From contig CAYYFX010000139.1 of assembly GCA_964471155.1 (NCBI GenBank), positions 1 to 8,854 of the forward strand: 8,854 bases of DNA, written 5' to 3'. A program made the translations under genes and the position numbers. Source of the DNA: CAYYFX01 sp964471155. GTDB lineage: Bacteria > ARS69. Positions 1 to 5,705 of this stretch are shown piece by piece (the stretch's first letter is position 1; each line of letters opens with the position of its first letter). Under the pieces are notes generated by a model that worked only from the letters and a program-made list of their open reading frames with translations, had not been told where the DNA came from and searched no databases.

Positions 1-2
1 AG

Positions 3-1499
3 TCCGGCCGGATCGACTTGCTGGTCTACGGGAACCTCGTGACGGGCGGGAGCGCCGCTGCGGGCGACCGGGTGTACTTCGGGCCGGACGACCCCGACTC
101 CACCGGCGACAACTGGGGCGGGGTCTTCTTCACGAAGTTCACGCGGGGGAGCCTGCTGGACTGGGCGGACCTCGGTTTCGCGGCGAACCCCGTGTTCATC
201 GACTACCCGGACAGCCTGGTCGGCATGTCGAATACGCGGGTCCACTCCTTCGCGGATGTCGGCGTCTGGGTCCATGGGAGCCTCGGCGAGGGTGGCCAGG
301 TCTCGGACTGCACGGTGGAGCGCGGCGACGAGATCGATGAGTCCCTCGGGGCGATGGGCGTGCTCCTCGACGGTGTGGATCAGTTCGACTTGAGTGGGAC
401 CACGGTCGACCTGGCTGGCCTGTGGGACGACGAGGGCGGTACGGGCATCGGGGTCGGATTCTCGAGGTCGGCCTGCGAGACGGCGCCGCCGAGCCAGCGC
501 ACGCTGCTGATTCAGGACAACTACGTGATGGGACCTGGCCGGGACGTCGCGGACGGCGCCGACTACGCGGGGCTCCGGCTCACGTGGGTCTGCGGGTCCG
601 AAGATCGCGACGTCGACATCCTCGAGAACTGGGTCGATGGGTGGAAGTACGCCGGGATTGTGTTCTCGCAGACCGCGGACGTGACCGTCGGGTGCAACAT
701 CGTGGTAGAGAGCCGGCGCGCCGTCGACATCTACCGGGACAACGAACCCACGGGCGCGGCCATTCGCTTCCGCAACAACAAGCTGGAAGCGACCGCGCGC
801 GACAGCACCTACTACGCTCTCCGGACGAACGACGCCGTGAAGGCGAAGCTGGGTCCGTCGTCGCTCGTCCTGGAGCGGGGCCTCAACTGCCTCAAGGTAC
901 ATCAGGAACTGACGAACTTCATCGTCGAGAACGACGCCGACTCGCTGGATGTCCTCGATGCGCGGGACACGTTCTGGTACGCGGACACGTTGTTCACGGC
1001 TGCGTCCGACACGAGCAGGATCCTCGCGCGACTTGACCCCCTTGGCGTCGCGAACGTGGACTTCTCGGGGTTCGAGACGGACGACTCCGGCCAGCCGTCG
1101 TGCTGGCCCGCGGCGCCGGCCGAGGGCGGCTCGTCCATGATCGCAGGTGGGCGGCACGCGACGGCTCCGGAAGGGGGCGCTACGCAGGCCACACCCGTCG
1201 TCGAGGTTCCGCAGGTGCTCGCGCTGAGCCAGCCGCGGCCCAACCCGAGCCGCAGTGGCGTGGGGTTGTCGCTCGCGGTCCCGCCCGACAAGGTCGGGAC
1301 CTACGCGGTCGCCGTTCACGACGTGCGAGGTCGTCGCGTGTGGACCACGCGACAGAGTGTCATGCAGCCGGGTGTCTATCGGGTAGACTGGAGCGGTCGG
1401 GATGACGCTGGCAGGCGGGTCGGCGCGGGAGTGTACTTCCTCCGGCTGACCGGCCCCGACGGCTTCGTCCAAACCCGCAAGCTCACGCTCCTCAGGTGA
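3..1499 (+). CDS. Secreted right-handed beta-helix protein with C-terminal FlgD/T9SS-type sorting domain (5' partial)
   Basis: The reading frame is open from the first complete codon (base 3), so the true start and any signal peptide lie upstream of the window; 498 residues are visible. The first ~370 residues show short irregular rungs (for example CTVERGD, RTLLIQDNYV, VDILENWVDGW, VTVGCNIVVESR, IRFRNNKL), the pattern of a parallel beta-helix (pectate-lyase-like fold). A Gly/Ala/Pro linker follows. The last ~93 residues, coded from about 1218, have the layout of a FlgD Ig-like/type A sorting domain: an LSQPRPNPS opening, VAVHDVRGRRVW, GVYRVDWSGRDDAGRRV, GAGVYFLRL and a closing TRKLTLLR. In FCB-group bacteria such domains usually direct export across the outer membrane and anchoring at the surface. 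I see no catalytic residues I could name, so the function is unknown; a surface adhesin or glycan-binding protein is a guess. It lies 8 bp before the next gene, which suggests co-transcription. Family assignment is firm, function is not. Confidence 0.85.
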   Translation, partial: SGRIDLLVYGNLVTGGSAAAGDRVYFGPDDPDSTGDNWGGVFFTKFTRGSLLDWADLGFAANPVFIDYPDSLVGMSNTRVHSFADVGVWVHGSLGEGGQVSDCTVERGDEIDESLGAMGVLLDGVDQFDLSGTTVDLAGLWDDEGGTGIGVGFSRSACETAPPSQRTLLIQDNYVMGPGRDVADGADYAGLRLTWVCGSEDRDVDILENWVDGWKYAGIVFSQTADVTVGCNIVVESRRAVDIYRDNEPTGAAIRFRNNKLEATARDSTYYALRTNDAVKAKLGPSSLVLERGLNCLKVHQELTNFIVENDADSLDVLDARDTFWYADTLFTAASDTSRILARLDPLGVANVDFSGFETDDSGQPSCWPAAPAEGGSSMIAGGRHATAPEGGATQATPVVEVPQVLALSQPRPNPSRSGVGLSLAVPPDKVGTYAVAVHDVRGRRVWTTRQSVMQPGVYRVDWSGRDDAGRRVGAGVYFLRLTGPDGFVQTRKLTLLR

Positions 1500-1500
1500 G
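1494..1500 (+). promoter_or_regulatory. Ribosome binding site that decides the start of the second beta-helix gene
   Basis: AGGTGAG lies seven bases before the ATG at 1508 and straddles the stop codon of the preceding gene. A longer reading from GTG 1496 would overlap this site and have no Shine-Dalgarno of its own, so ATG 1508 is preferred. The site suggests translational coupling between the two beta-helix genes. Confidence 0.6.
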
Positions 1501-1507
1501 GTTCATC

Positions 1508-2830
1508 ATGCGCTGGACTTTCTTTGCTGCTCTTGCGTGGTTTGGCCTCGTCGCCGGCGAGGCCAGGCCGGTCACGCTAAGGGTGCCGTCCGAGTACGCC
1601 ACCGTCCAGGCAGGGCTGGACGCTAGCGTCGCCGGGGACACGGTCCTCGTGGCTCCGGGGACCTACACGGAGTCGGAGACTCGACTTGAGGGAGGGAGCT
1701 TCGGATGGACGGCCTGCGTGTTCATGGTCGATGGAGTCACGCTGCGGTCGGAGGCGGGCCCGGCCTCGACAGTGATCGACATGCAGCAGGCGCCCGGCCC
1801 TCAGCCAGTGGTCGTCCTGGCGCTCTATCACGCATCGGGGCAGACCGTAGTGGAGGGATTCACAATCACGGGAGCTCGCGTTGGCGGGGCGGGCGCCATC
1901 ACGGTCAGCGACAGGGTGACCTTCCGGAACTGCCTCTTCCGCGACTTGGATGCGGGAGAGAGCACGGGGGGAGGCATCGCGGCGAACGGGAACCTGCGCC
2001 TCGAGGGGTGCGAGTTCGTCAACTGCCTGGCTGACGGGGGGGGCGCGATCTACCACGCGAACGGACGAATCGAGATGTACGACACGGTGGTCCGAGCGTG
2101 CGGCCAGATCGGTGCCCTGCTCAATGGGAACCCGGGCGAGCCGATCGAGTCCTCGCTACTCGAGCGTTGTACCTTCGAGGACTGCTGGGCAGGTAGTTCG
2201 GGAGGGGTAGCCGCGCTTCAAGTCGATTCGCACCACGGGGGGTCGACGCTACGGAATTGCGCCTTTGTCCGAAGCGTCGGCGCCGGGCCGGGCGGGGCGG
2301 TGGTCATGACCGGTTTCCCCTCCGCCCCCATGCTAGTGGAGGGGTGCGTGTTCGCCGAGAACACGGCCCCCGGCGCTCAGGGACGGGGAGCTCTCCGGAT
2401 GACCGCGTCCGGCATCGTGCGGAACTGCACGTTCTACGCCAACACGTCCACGCAGGACGGATCGGCGATCTACTTCCAGGGCGTCGTCCGCGGTCTGAGC
2501 AACAGCGTGTTCCTTGCGAATGTCTCCGGGAGCGGTGGAGCGGTGCGGGGCATCCCCACGGATTCGGCCTGCAACGTCTTCTGGGACAACCTGCCCGGCT
2601 ACACCGTGAGTCCCACGGACCGGATCGTGGATCCTCTGCTCTGCGATCCGGCGGCCGGGGAGTTCGGTCTGCGTGCGGGCTCTCCCTGCCTGCCGGAGAG
2701 TTCGCTCGGTTGCGGCCTCATTGGCGCGTTCGGGGAGGAGTGCGGCGCGCTCTCGATCCGGGAGGAGGACCGCTTGCCGTGGAGCCGGGTGAAGGCCGCG
2801 TATCGCGGCACGGGAGGGGGCACGCGATGA
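1508..2830 (+). CDS. Secreted right-handed beta-helix (pectate-lyase-like) protein without a sorting domain
   Basis: 440 residues from ATG 1508. The first ~19 residues form a signal peptide (MRWTFFAALAWFGLVAGEA, cleavage likely near GEA/RP). Residues ~22-55 carry the usual opening of this family, VPSEYATVQAGLDAS followed by GDTVLVAPGTYTE. About eight rungs of roughly 23-30 residues follow, most starting with a Cys-x-Phe step (NCLFRD, GCEFVNC, RCTFEDC, NCAFVR, GCVFAEN, NCTFYAN, then NSVFLAN and NVFWDN), with Gly-Gly-Ala turns between. Stacked cysteines and asparagines are typical of such coils. The closing block DPLLCDPAAGEFGLRAGSPC is a common end module in beta-helix proteins of Eisenbacteria-like genomes (from memory). 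Unlike its upstream neighbour it has no FlgD-like domain; it ends in a short basic tail containing LPWSRVKAAYR. No enzyme active site is evident. It sits 8 bp after the upstream gene and its stop overlaps the next tiny ORF (ATGA). A run of eight G at 2036-2043 falls in three Gly codons. Confidence 0.85.
   Translation: MRWTFFAALAWFGLVAGEARPVTLRVPSEYATVQAGLDASVAGDTVLVAPGTYTESETRLEGGSFGWTACVFMVDGVTLRSEAGPASTVIDMQQAPGPQPVVVLALYHASGQTVVEGFTITGARVGGAGAITVSDRVTFRNCLFRDLDAGESTGGGIAANGNLRLEGCEFVNCLADGGGAIYHANGRIEMYDTVVRACGQIGALLNGNPGEPIESSLLERCTFEDCWAGSSGGVAALQVDSHHGGSTLRNCAFVRSVGAGPGGAVVMTGFPSAPMLVEGCVFAENTAPGAQGRGALRMTASGIVRNCTFYANTSTQDGSAIYFQGVVRGLSNSVFLANVSGSGGAVRGIPTDSACNVFWDNLPGYTVSPTDRIVDPLLCDPAAGEFGLRAGSPCLPESSLGCGLIGAFGEECGALSIREEDRLPWSRVKAAYRGTGGGTR
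2036..2043 (+). repeat. G8 homopolymer inside the beta-helix gene
   Basis: Eight consecutive G bases encode most of Gly177-Gly179 of the secreted beta-helix protein. G6 runs also occur at 1966-1971 and 2237-2242 in the same gene. Loss of one base would move translation into a frame that stops at 2208-2210. The tract is certain; any role as a slippage switch is inference. Confidence 0.9.
2812..2820 (+). promoter_or_regulatory. Strong ribosome binding site for the 19-codon ORF
   Basis: GGGAGGGGG ends six bases before ATG 2827. It lies within the last codons of the beta-helix gene and is the main sign that the tiny ORF is translated. It could also be a chance purine run encoding the Gly-rich tail (GTGGG). 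Confidence 0.5.
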
Positions 2831-2886
2831 AGACACGGATCGCGACCGTGCTGGCGGTGCTGACCTTGTGCGGGTGTACCCGGTGA
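2827..2886 (+). CDS. Tiny lipoprotein-like ORF (19 aa), or truncated lipoprotein remnant
   Basis: This ORF encodes MKTRIATVLAVLTLCGCTR and then stops. It has the plan of a lipoprotein signal peptide: a basic N-terminus (K2, R4), a hydrophobic core (IATVLAVLTL) and a lipobox-like LCGC with Cys17 as the candidate lipidated residue. The -2 position is Cys, which is unusual for a lipobox. Only two residues would remain after cleavage. It overlaps the preceding stop codon (ATGA) and has a good Shine-Dalgarno, so it would be translated with the beta-helix gene. Reading past the stop in the same frame gives Arg/Pro-rich sequence without the character of a protein. It may be a genuine small lipopeptide, the stump of a deleted or frameshifted lipoprotein gene, or chance. 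The hydrophobic pattern together with the RBS makes chance less likely but does not exclude it. Confidence 0.4.
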   Translation: MKTRIATVLAVLTLCGCTR

Positions 2887-2907
2887 CCGCCGGAAGGCCT
2901 CCGGTAC
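2876..2907 (+). other. Imperfect hairpin over the stop of the tiny ORF
   Basis: GTACC at 2876-2880 pairs with GGTAC at 2903-2907, with further GG/CC pairing after one bulged C. A competing inner stem, CCGGA (2890-2894) with TCCGG (2900-2904), closes a 5-base loop. No T-run follows. It could weakly terminate or protect the end of the beta-helix transcript, but in sequence this GC-rich a 5-bp stem can be chance. Confidence 0.3.
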
Positions 2908-3004
2908 GCCTGCATCATGGATCGTGTTCGAGTCGTGCCGCGCGGGAGTCGGCAGTCGTTCGGCCAGTCCACACTGATTCGTTGGCGCGAGCCTGGGGCG
3001 GGGA

Positions 3005-3042
3005 GGCAAGGTCCTGATCTCAGGGAGGACCCGGACCTTGCC
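3005..3042 (+). terminator. 10-bp perfect stem-loop, probable transcript end of the beta-helix operon
   Basis: GGCAAGGTCC (3005-3014) and GGACCTTGCC (3033-3042) are perfect inverted repeats around an 18-base loop. There is no T-tract on either side, so it is not a textbook intrinsic terminator, although such stems often serve as ends in high-GC genomes. It lies 22 bp before the -35 box of the next promoter, as expected for an operon boundary. Part of the left arm (GGTCCT, 3010-3015) can pair instead with AGGACC at 3026-3031. Confidence 0.45.
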
Positions 3043-3063
3043 GCACCCGCCGTTGGCCGCGCG

Positions 3064-3092
3064 TTGACGCTCCCGCATCCCGCCGCTACCCT
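3064..3092 (+). promoter_or_regulatory. Sigma70-like promoter for the ECF-S/TonB receptor operon
   Basis: TTGACG (3064-3069), a 17-base spacer, then TACCCT (3087-3092). The -35 matches five of six consensus bases; the -10 keeps the key T, A and final T. A start near 3099 would leave a leader of about 27 bases before ATG 3126, too short for a riboswitch. The same layout recurs at 5653-5681, which supports the call. Confidence 0.5.
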
Positions 3093-3125
3093 GCCCGAAC
3101 TTTCCCCGTCCGCGCAGGCGACCCG

Positions 3126-3656
3126 ATGTCCACGCGTACCATCGCCGCCGTCGCGCTGTTCGCCGCGCTCGTGGCCGCGCTCGGGTTCCTGCTCGCGGGG
3201 ATCCCGAACGTGGAGCTCGTCAGCCTCGCGTCCTTCGCGTCGGGCGCGGCGCTCGGGCCGCGCGGCGGGGCGGCCGCCGGCGCGCTCGGGCTGGCGCTGT
3301 ACTCCGGGCTGAACCCGTACGGGGCGGCGCCGCCGCCCACGTATCTCTCGCAGGTGGCGGGCGGCGCGATGCTCGGCGCGGCCGGCGCATTCGTGGCGGC
3401 GCGGGCGCGGGCGAACCCGCGGTGGAACGGACCGATCCTCCTCGGCGCCGCGGGGTTGATCCTCACGCTGGCGTATGACGGGCTCACGAACTACGGGACG
3501 GCGGTGTCCATCGGGGCGGCCGCGGATCCGTGGCCGGTGCTGTGGGGAGGCTGGGCGTTCGGCGTGTGGCACACCGTGTGGAACGTGGGGTTCTTCGCCG
3601 GCCTCGGGCCGCCCTTGCTCGCGGCGCTTGCGCGGCGAAGGCTGGCGGGGTCGTGA
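3126..3656 (+). CDS. ECF transporter substrate-binding (S) component, membrane protein
   Basis: 176 residues, very hydrophobic, with about five to six membrane segments (near residues 5-24, 30-43, 47-61, 74-92, 102-116 and 140-170). Recognisable family marks are an N-terminal Ala-rich helix, IPNVELVS (26-33), a GPRGG turn (44-48), NPYG with PPP (63-66, 69-71) followed by YLSQVAGG, and a late WHTVWN (148-153). S components bind a vitamin or cofactor in the inner membrane and are energised by a shared ATPase/T module, which is absent here, as is usual for group II systems. There is no cysteine, so the Cys-dependent chemistry of BtuM-type cobalamin S proteins does not apply. The start is ATG 3126 with only a weak AGGCG upstream. 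The stop overlaps the start of the TonB-dependent receptor, so both proteins probably handle the same substrate. Substrate unknown; cobalamin, another vitamin or a modified base are all possible. Confidence 0.8.
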   Translation: MSTRTIAAVALFAALVAALGFLLAGIPNVELVSLASFASGAALGPRGGAAAGALGLALYSGLNPYGAAPPPTYLSQVAGGAMLGAAGAFVAARARANPRWNGPILLGAAGLILTLAYDGLTNYGTAVSIGAAADPWPVLWGGWAFGVWHTVWNVGFFAGLGPPLLAALARRRLAGS

Positions 3657-5611
3657 GCGCGGGGCGGTTCGCGACCGCGGCGCTTCTCGGACTCGCGCTC
3701 GCCGTCCCCGGGCGGGCGCAGGATGCGGACTCCGTGGCGGCTCCGGCGATCACGCCGTTGACCGCCACGCCGGACTCCGCCGCGGCGGCCCCCGCGAGCG
3801 CCGACTCCACGGCCGACTCCACGGCCGGCGCCGCCGTGGACTCCCTGCCCGCTGTCCCGCCGTGGACTCCGGACCCGTCGTGGGAAGCGCTCACCTGGTT
3901 CCGCCCGGAGCGCTCCGCCGACGTCGCCTCCGTCCGCTTCGGCACGCCGGACGACCCCGTGCCGCCCATGGGATTCGCGAGCCTCGCCGGCATCCTCCGC
4001 CTGCAGCCGGGCGTGCGCACGCGCGAGATGTCCCAGGGACCCACGGCCGAGACCTTCGATCTCTCCGGCGCCGGCAGCGACCGCTCCGCGCTGCTCCGGC
4101 CGGGTTCGTCCCTCGCGCTGCCCGGCACGTCGGGGCCGCAGTCGCACGAGGTGGGGCTGGGCGAGCTGGACGGCGTGGCGATCGTGCGCGGCGGCGCGGC
4201 GGCGCTGTACGGCCCGGAGGCGGTGGACGGCGCCGTGCTCGCGCTCGCGAGCCAGCCGCTCCCCGAGGAGCTGCTCACGCGCGCGTCCGCCGAGGAGGGC
4301 GTGGACGACTGGCAGCGCGGCGCGTTCAAGGGTGCCTTGCGCCTCGGCTCCTCCGCCGGGTTGTTCGCCGCCACCGAATCCCGCCGCCTGGAAGGGTTCT
4401 TCCCCGGGACGAAGGAGGTGGATCGCCTGCTCGACGTGCGGCTGGCCGGCCGCATCGACGACCGCACGCAGGGCCGGCTGGAGTACCGCATCTTCAAGGG
4501 CGACGGCCGCATGGGCGGCTTCGAGTTCGACACCATCCGCTCCGTGCTCACGAAGCGCGAGGACATGCGCGCGGAGCTGTTCCGCGCCACGTCCGCCGGC
4601 GGCGCGCTCGTGGAGGCGAACCTCACGCGCGCGAAGCTCGAGACCGGCGTGGGCGGCGCGGACGTGGAGACCCGCAAGTTCCTCGTGCCGTCGCTGCGCG
4701 TCACCGCGGACGTCCCGTTCTTCCGCGGCTTCCCGGCGACCGCGCGCATCGAGGGATCGAACGTGCGCGTGCAGCGGGAGGAGGCGGACGAGACGGACTC
4801 GCGGCTGCGCGGCGCCGCGGCGTTGCGCATCACCCGCCACGAGGCAACCGCCTTCGCCACGCTCACCGTGCGGGCCGACGCGGACGAGGGCCGGCCGCTG
4901 GCGCCGCACGTGCGTCTGGAGGCCGAAGCCCCGCGCGGGCGCGCCGCGCTCTTCGCGATCCTCTCGCGTGGCGAACGCCTCCCGGATCCGGATGCCGCGT
5001 CGCCGGACGACGCGGAGGTGCACGTCTCCGCCACGCTCGGCGCCCGCGTGCGCACGGGGCCCGTCGCGTGGCGCGCCGCCGGCTTCGCCACGAACGTGGA
5101 CGACGCGCGCCGCGAGCCCACGTTCGAGGAGGTGCGCGCGCGCCGCGCCGTGCTGGACGCGCCGTACGGCGACGCGGAGATCCGCGGCGCCTCCGCCGGC
5201 CTCGACACGGACCGCTTCCCGTTCCCCGGCGCGCCCGGGATCGGCACGCTCCTGCTGCGCACGTCGGTCACCGCGCTCTCCGCGCGCGACGTCACCGCGG
5301 ACACGCGGTTGCCGCGCCGCCCCGCGCTCACGTGGACGGGGGAAGGAGCCCTGGAGAAGAGGCTCTTTTCCGGCGAGCTCGCAGCGCGCCTCCGGGGCCG
5401 CCTCACCCACGAACGCGACCGCGTGGACGACGCCGGCGCCCCGGTGGCGGACGCGTGGCTCACCGACGTGATCCTCGAGGGCGAGGTGGGGGACGCCGTC
5501 TTCTTCTACCGCTTCATGGACCTGATGGAGCGCGCGGACGAGATCGAACCCGGCATCCGCCTCCCGGGCTTCTCCCGGATGTGGGGACTCACCTGGCGCT
5601 TCACCGGGTAA
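3653..5611 (+). CDS. TonB-dependent outer-membrane receptor
   Basis: 652 residues from GTG 3653, which overlaps the upstream stop (GTGA). This start yields a clean signal peptide (MSAGRFATAALLGLALAVPGRAQ, residues 1-23); longer readings in this frame lack one. Residues ~24-75 are a low-complexity Ala/Ser/Asp/Thr/Pro linker with no TonB box I can identify. The plug domain (~95-205) shows FASLAGILRLQPGVRTRE and, at 172-188, LDGVAIVRGG...ALYGPEAVDG, equivalent to the conserved 'VEVLRGPASALYGSDAVGG' type motif of TonB receptors. The remaining ~445 residues alternate in the manner of beta-strands and end in FSRMWGLTWRFTG, close to the usual aromatic end of the barrel, with two extra residues. The barrel is near BtuB in size, short compared with SusC-like or siderophore receptors. 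It would bring the ligand of the adjacent ECF-S protein into the periplasm using TonB/ExbBD energy. Family is firm; substrate is unknown. Confidence 0.85.
   Translation: MSAGRFATAALLGLALAVPGRAQDADSVAAPAITPLTATPDSAAAAPASADSTADSTAGAAVDSLPAVPPWTPDPSWEALTWFRPERSADVASVRFGTPDDPVPPMGFASLAGILRLQPGVRTREMSQGPTAETFDLSGAGSDRSALLRPGSSLALPGTSGPQSHEVGLGELDGVAIVRGGAAALYGPEAVDGAVLALASQPLPEELLTRASAEEGVDDWQRGAFKGALRLGSSAGLFAATESRRLEGFFPGTKEVDRLLDVRLAGRIDDRTQGRLEYRIFKGDGRMGGFEFDTIRSVLTKREDMRAELFRATSAGGALVEANLTRAKLETGVGGADVETRKFLVPSLRVTADVPFFRGFPATARIEGSNVRVQREEADETDSRLRGAAALRITRHEATAFATLTVRADADEGRPLAPHVRLEAEAPRGRAALFAILSRGERLPDPDAASPDDAEVHVSATLGARVRTGPVAWRAAGFATNVDDARREPTFEEVRARRAVLDAPYGDAEIRGASAGLDTDRFPFPGAPGIGTLLLRTSVTALSARDVTADTRLPRRPALTWTGEGALEKRLFSGELAARLRGRLTHERDRVDDAGAPVADAWLTDVILEGEVGDAVFFYRFMDLMERADEIEPGIRLPGFSRMWGLTWRFTG
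3801..3824 (+). repeat. Two tandem 12-bp units in the receptor linker
   Basis: The unit CCGACTCCACGG occurs twice in a row and encodes the ADST-ADST part of the low-complexity linker between signal peptide and plug. Twelve bases keep the frame, so copy number could vary without breaking the gene. Confidence 0.75.
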
Positions 5612-5625
5612 GGCCGGCGCCCCGC

Positions 5626-5646
5626 GGTCGCGGTCCCTGCGCGACC
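5626..5646 (+). terminator. 7-bp GC hairpin after the receptor gene
   Basis: GGTCGCG (5626-5632) pairs perfectly with CGCGACC (5640-5646) around a 7-base loop, 14 bp after the TAA of the receptor gene and just before the next promoter. No T-run follows, so termination is inferred from position and stem strength only. Confidence 0.4.
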
Positions 5647-5652
5647 CCGTCG

Positions 5653-5681
5653 TTGACACCCCGGAGGGGCGCCGATAGCCT
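5653..5681 (+). promoter_or_regulatory. Sigma70-like promoter for the cvpA-manB-manC operon
   Basis: TTGACA (5653-5658) is a perfect -35. A 17-base spacer leads to TAGCCT (5676-5681), matching consensus at T, A and the final T. The spacer contains CCCCGGAGGGG (5659-5669), a small inverted repeat between the two boxes. Transcription would begin near 5688, giving a leader of under 20 bases that still contains the GGGAG Shine-Dalgarno at 5693-5697. Confidence 0.6.
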
Positions 5682-5705
5682 TCCCCGCTCTCGGGAGACA
5701 TTGCC

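Noticed and set aside
1496..1507. GTG 1496 as the start of the second beta-helix gene
   Set aside because: It sits within the AGGTGAG ribosome binding site and adds four residues before a standard signal peptide; ATG 1508 has correct spacing.
3012..3031. Riboswitch (TPP or cobalamin) before the ECF-S gene
   Set aside because: CCTGATCT resembles part of the thi box, and GACCCGGA resembles part of a B12 leader. The other conserved elements (CTGAGA of TPP; GCCACTG and the full B12 box) are missing, and the likely promoter lies downstream.
2917..3312. + strand ORF across the 2887-3125 intergenic region
   Set aside because: Arg/Pro/Ser-rich, no RBS, overlaps the promoter, hairpin and ECF-S gene. 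It is in frame with the 19-codon ORF but separated by its stop, and shows no coding character.
3530..3652. Upstream extension of the TonB receptor to an ATG at 3530
   Set aside because: It would overlap 127 bases of the ECF-S gene and bury the signal peptide; GTG 3653 fits the signal peptide and the GTGA coupling.
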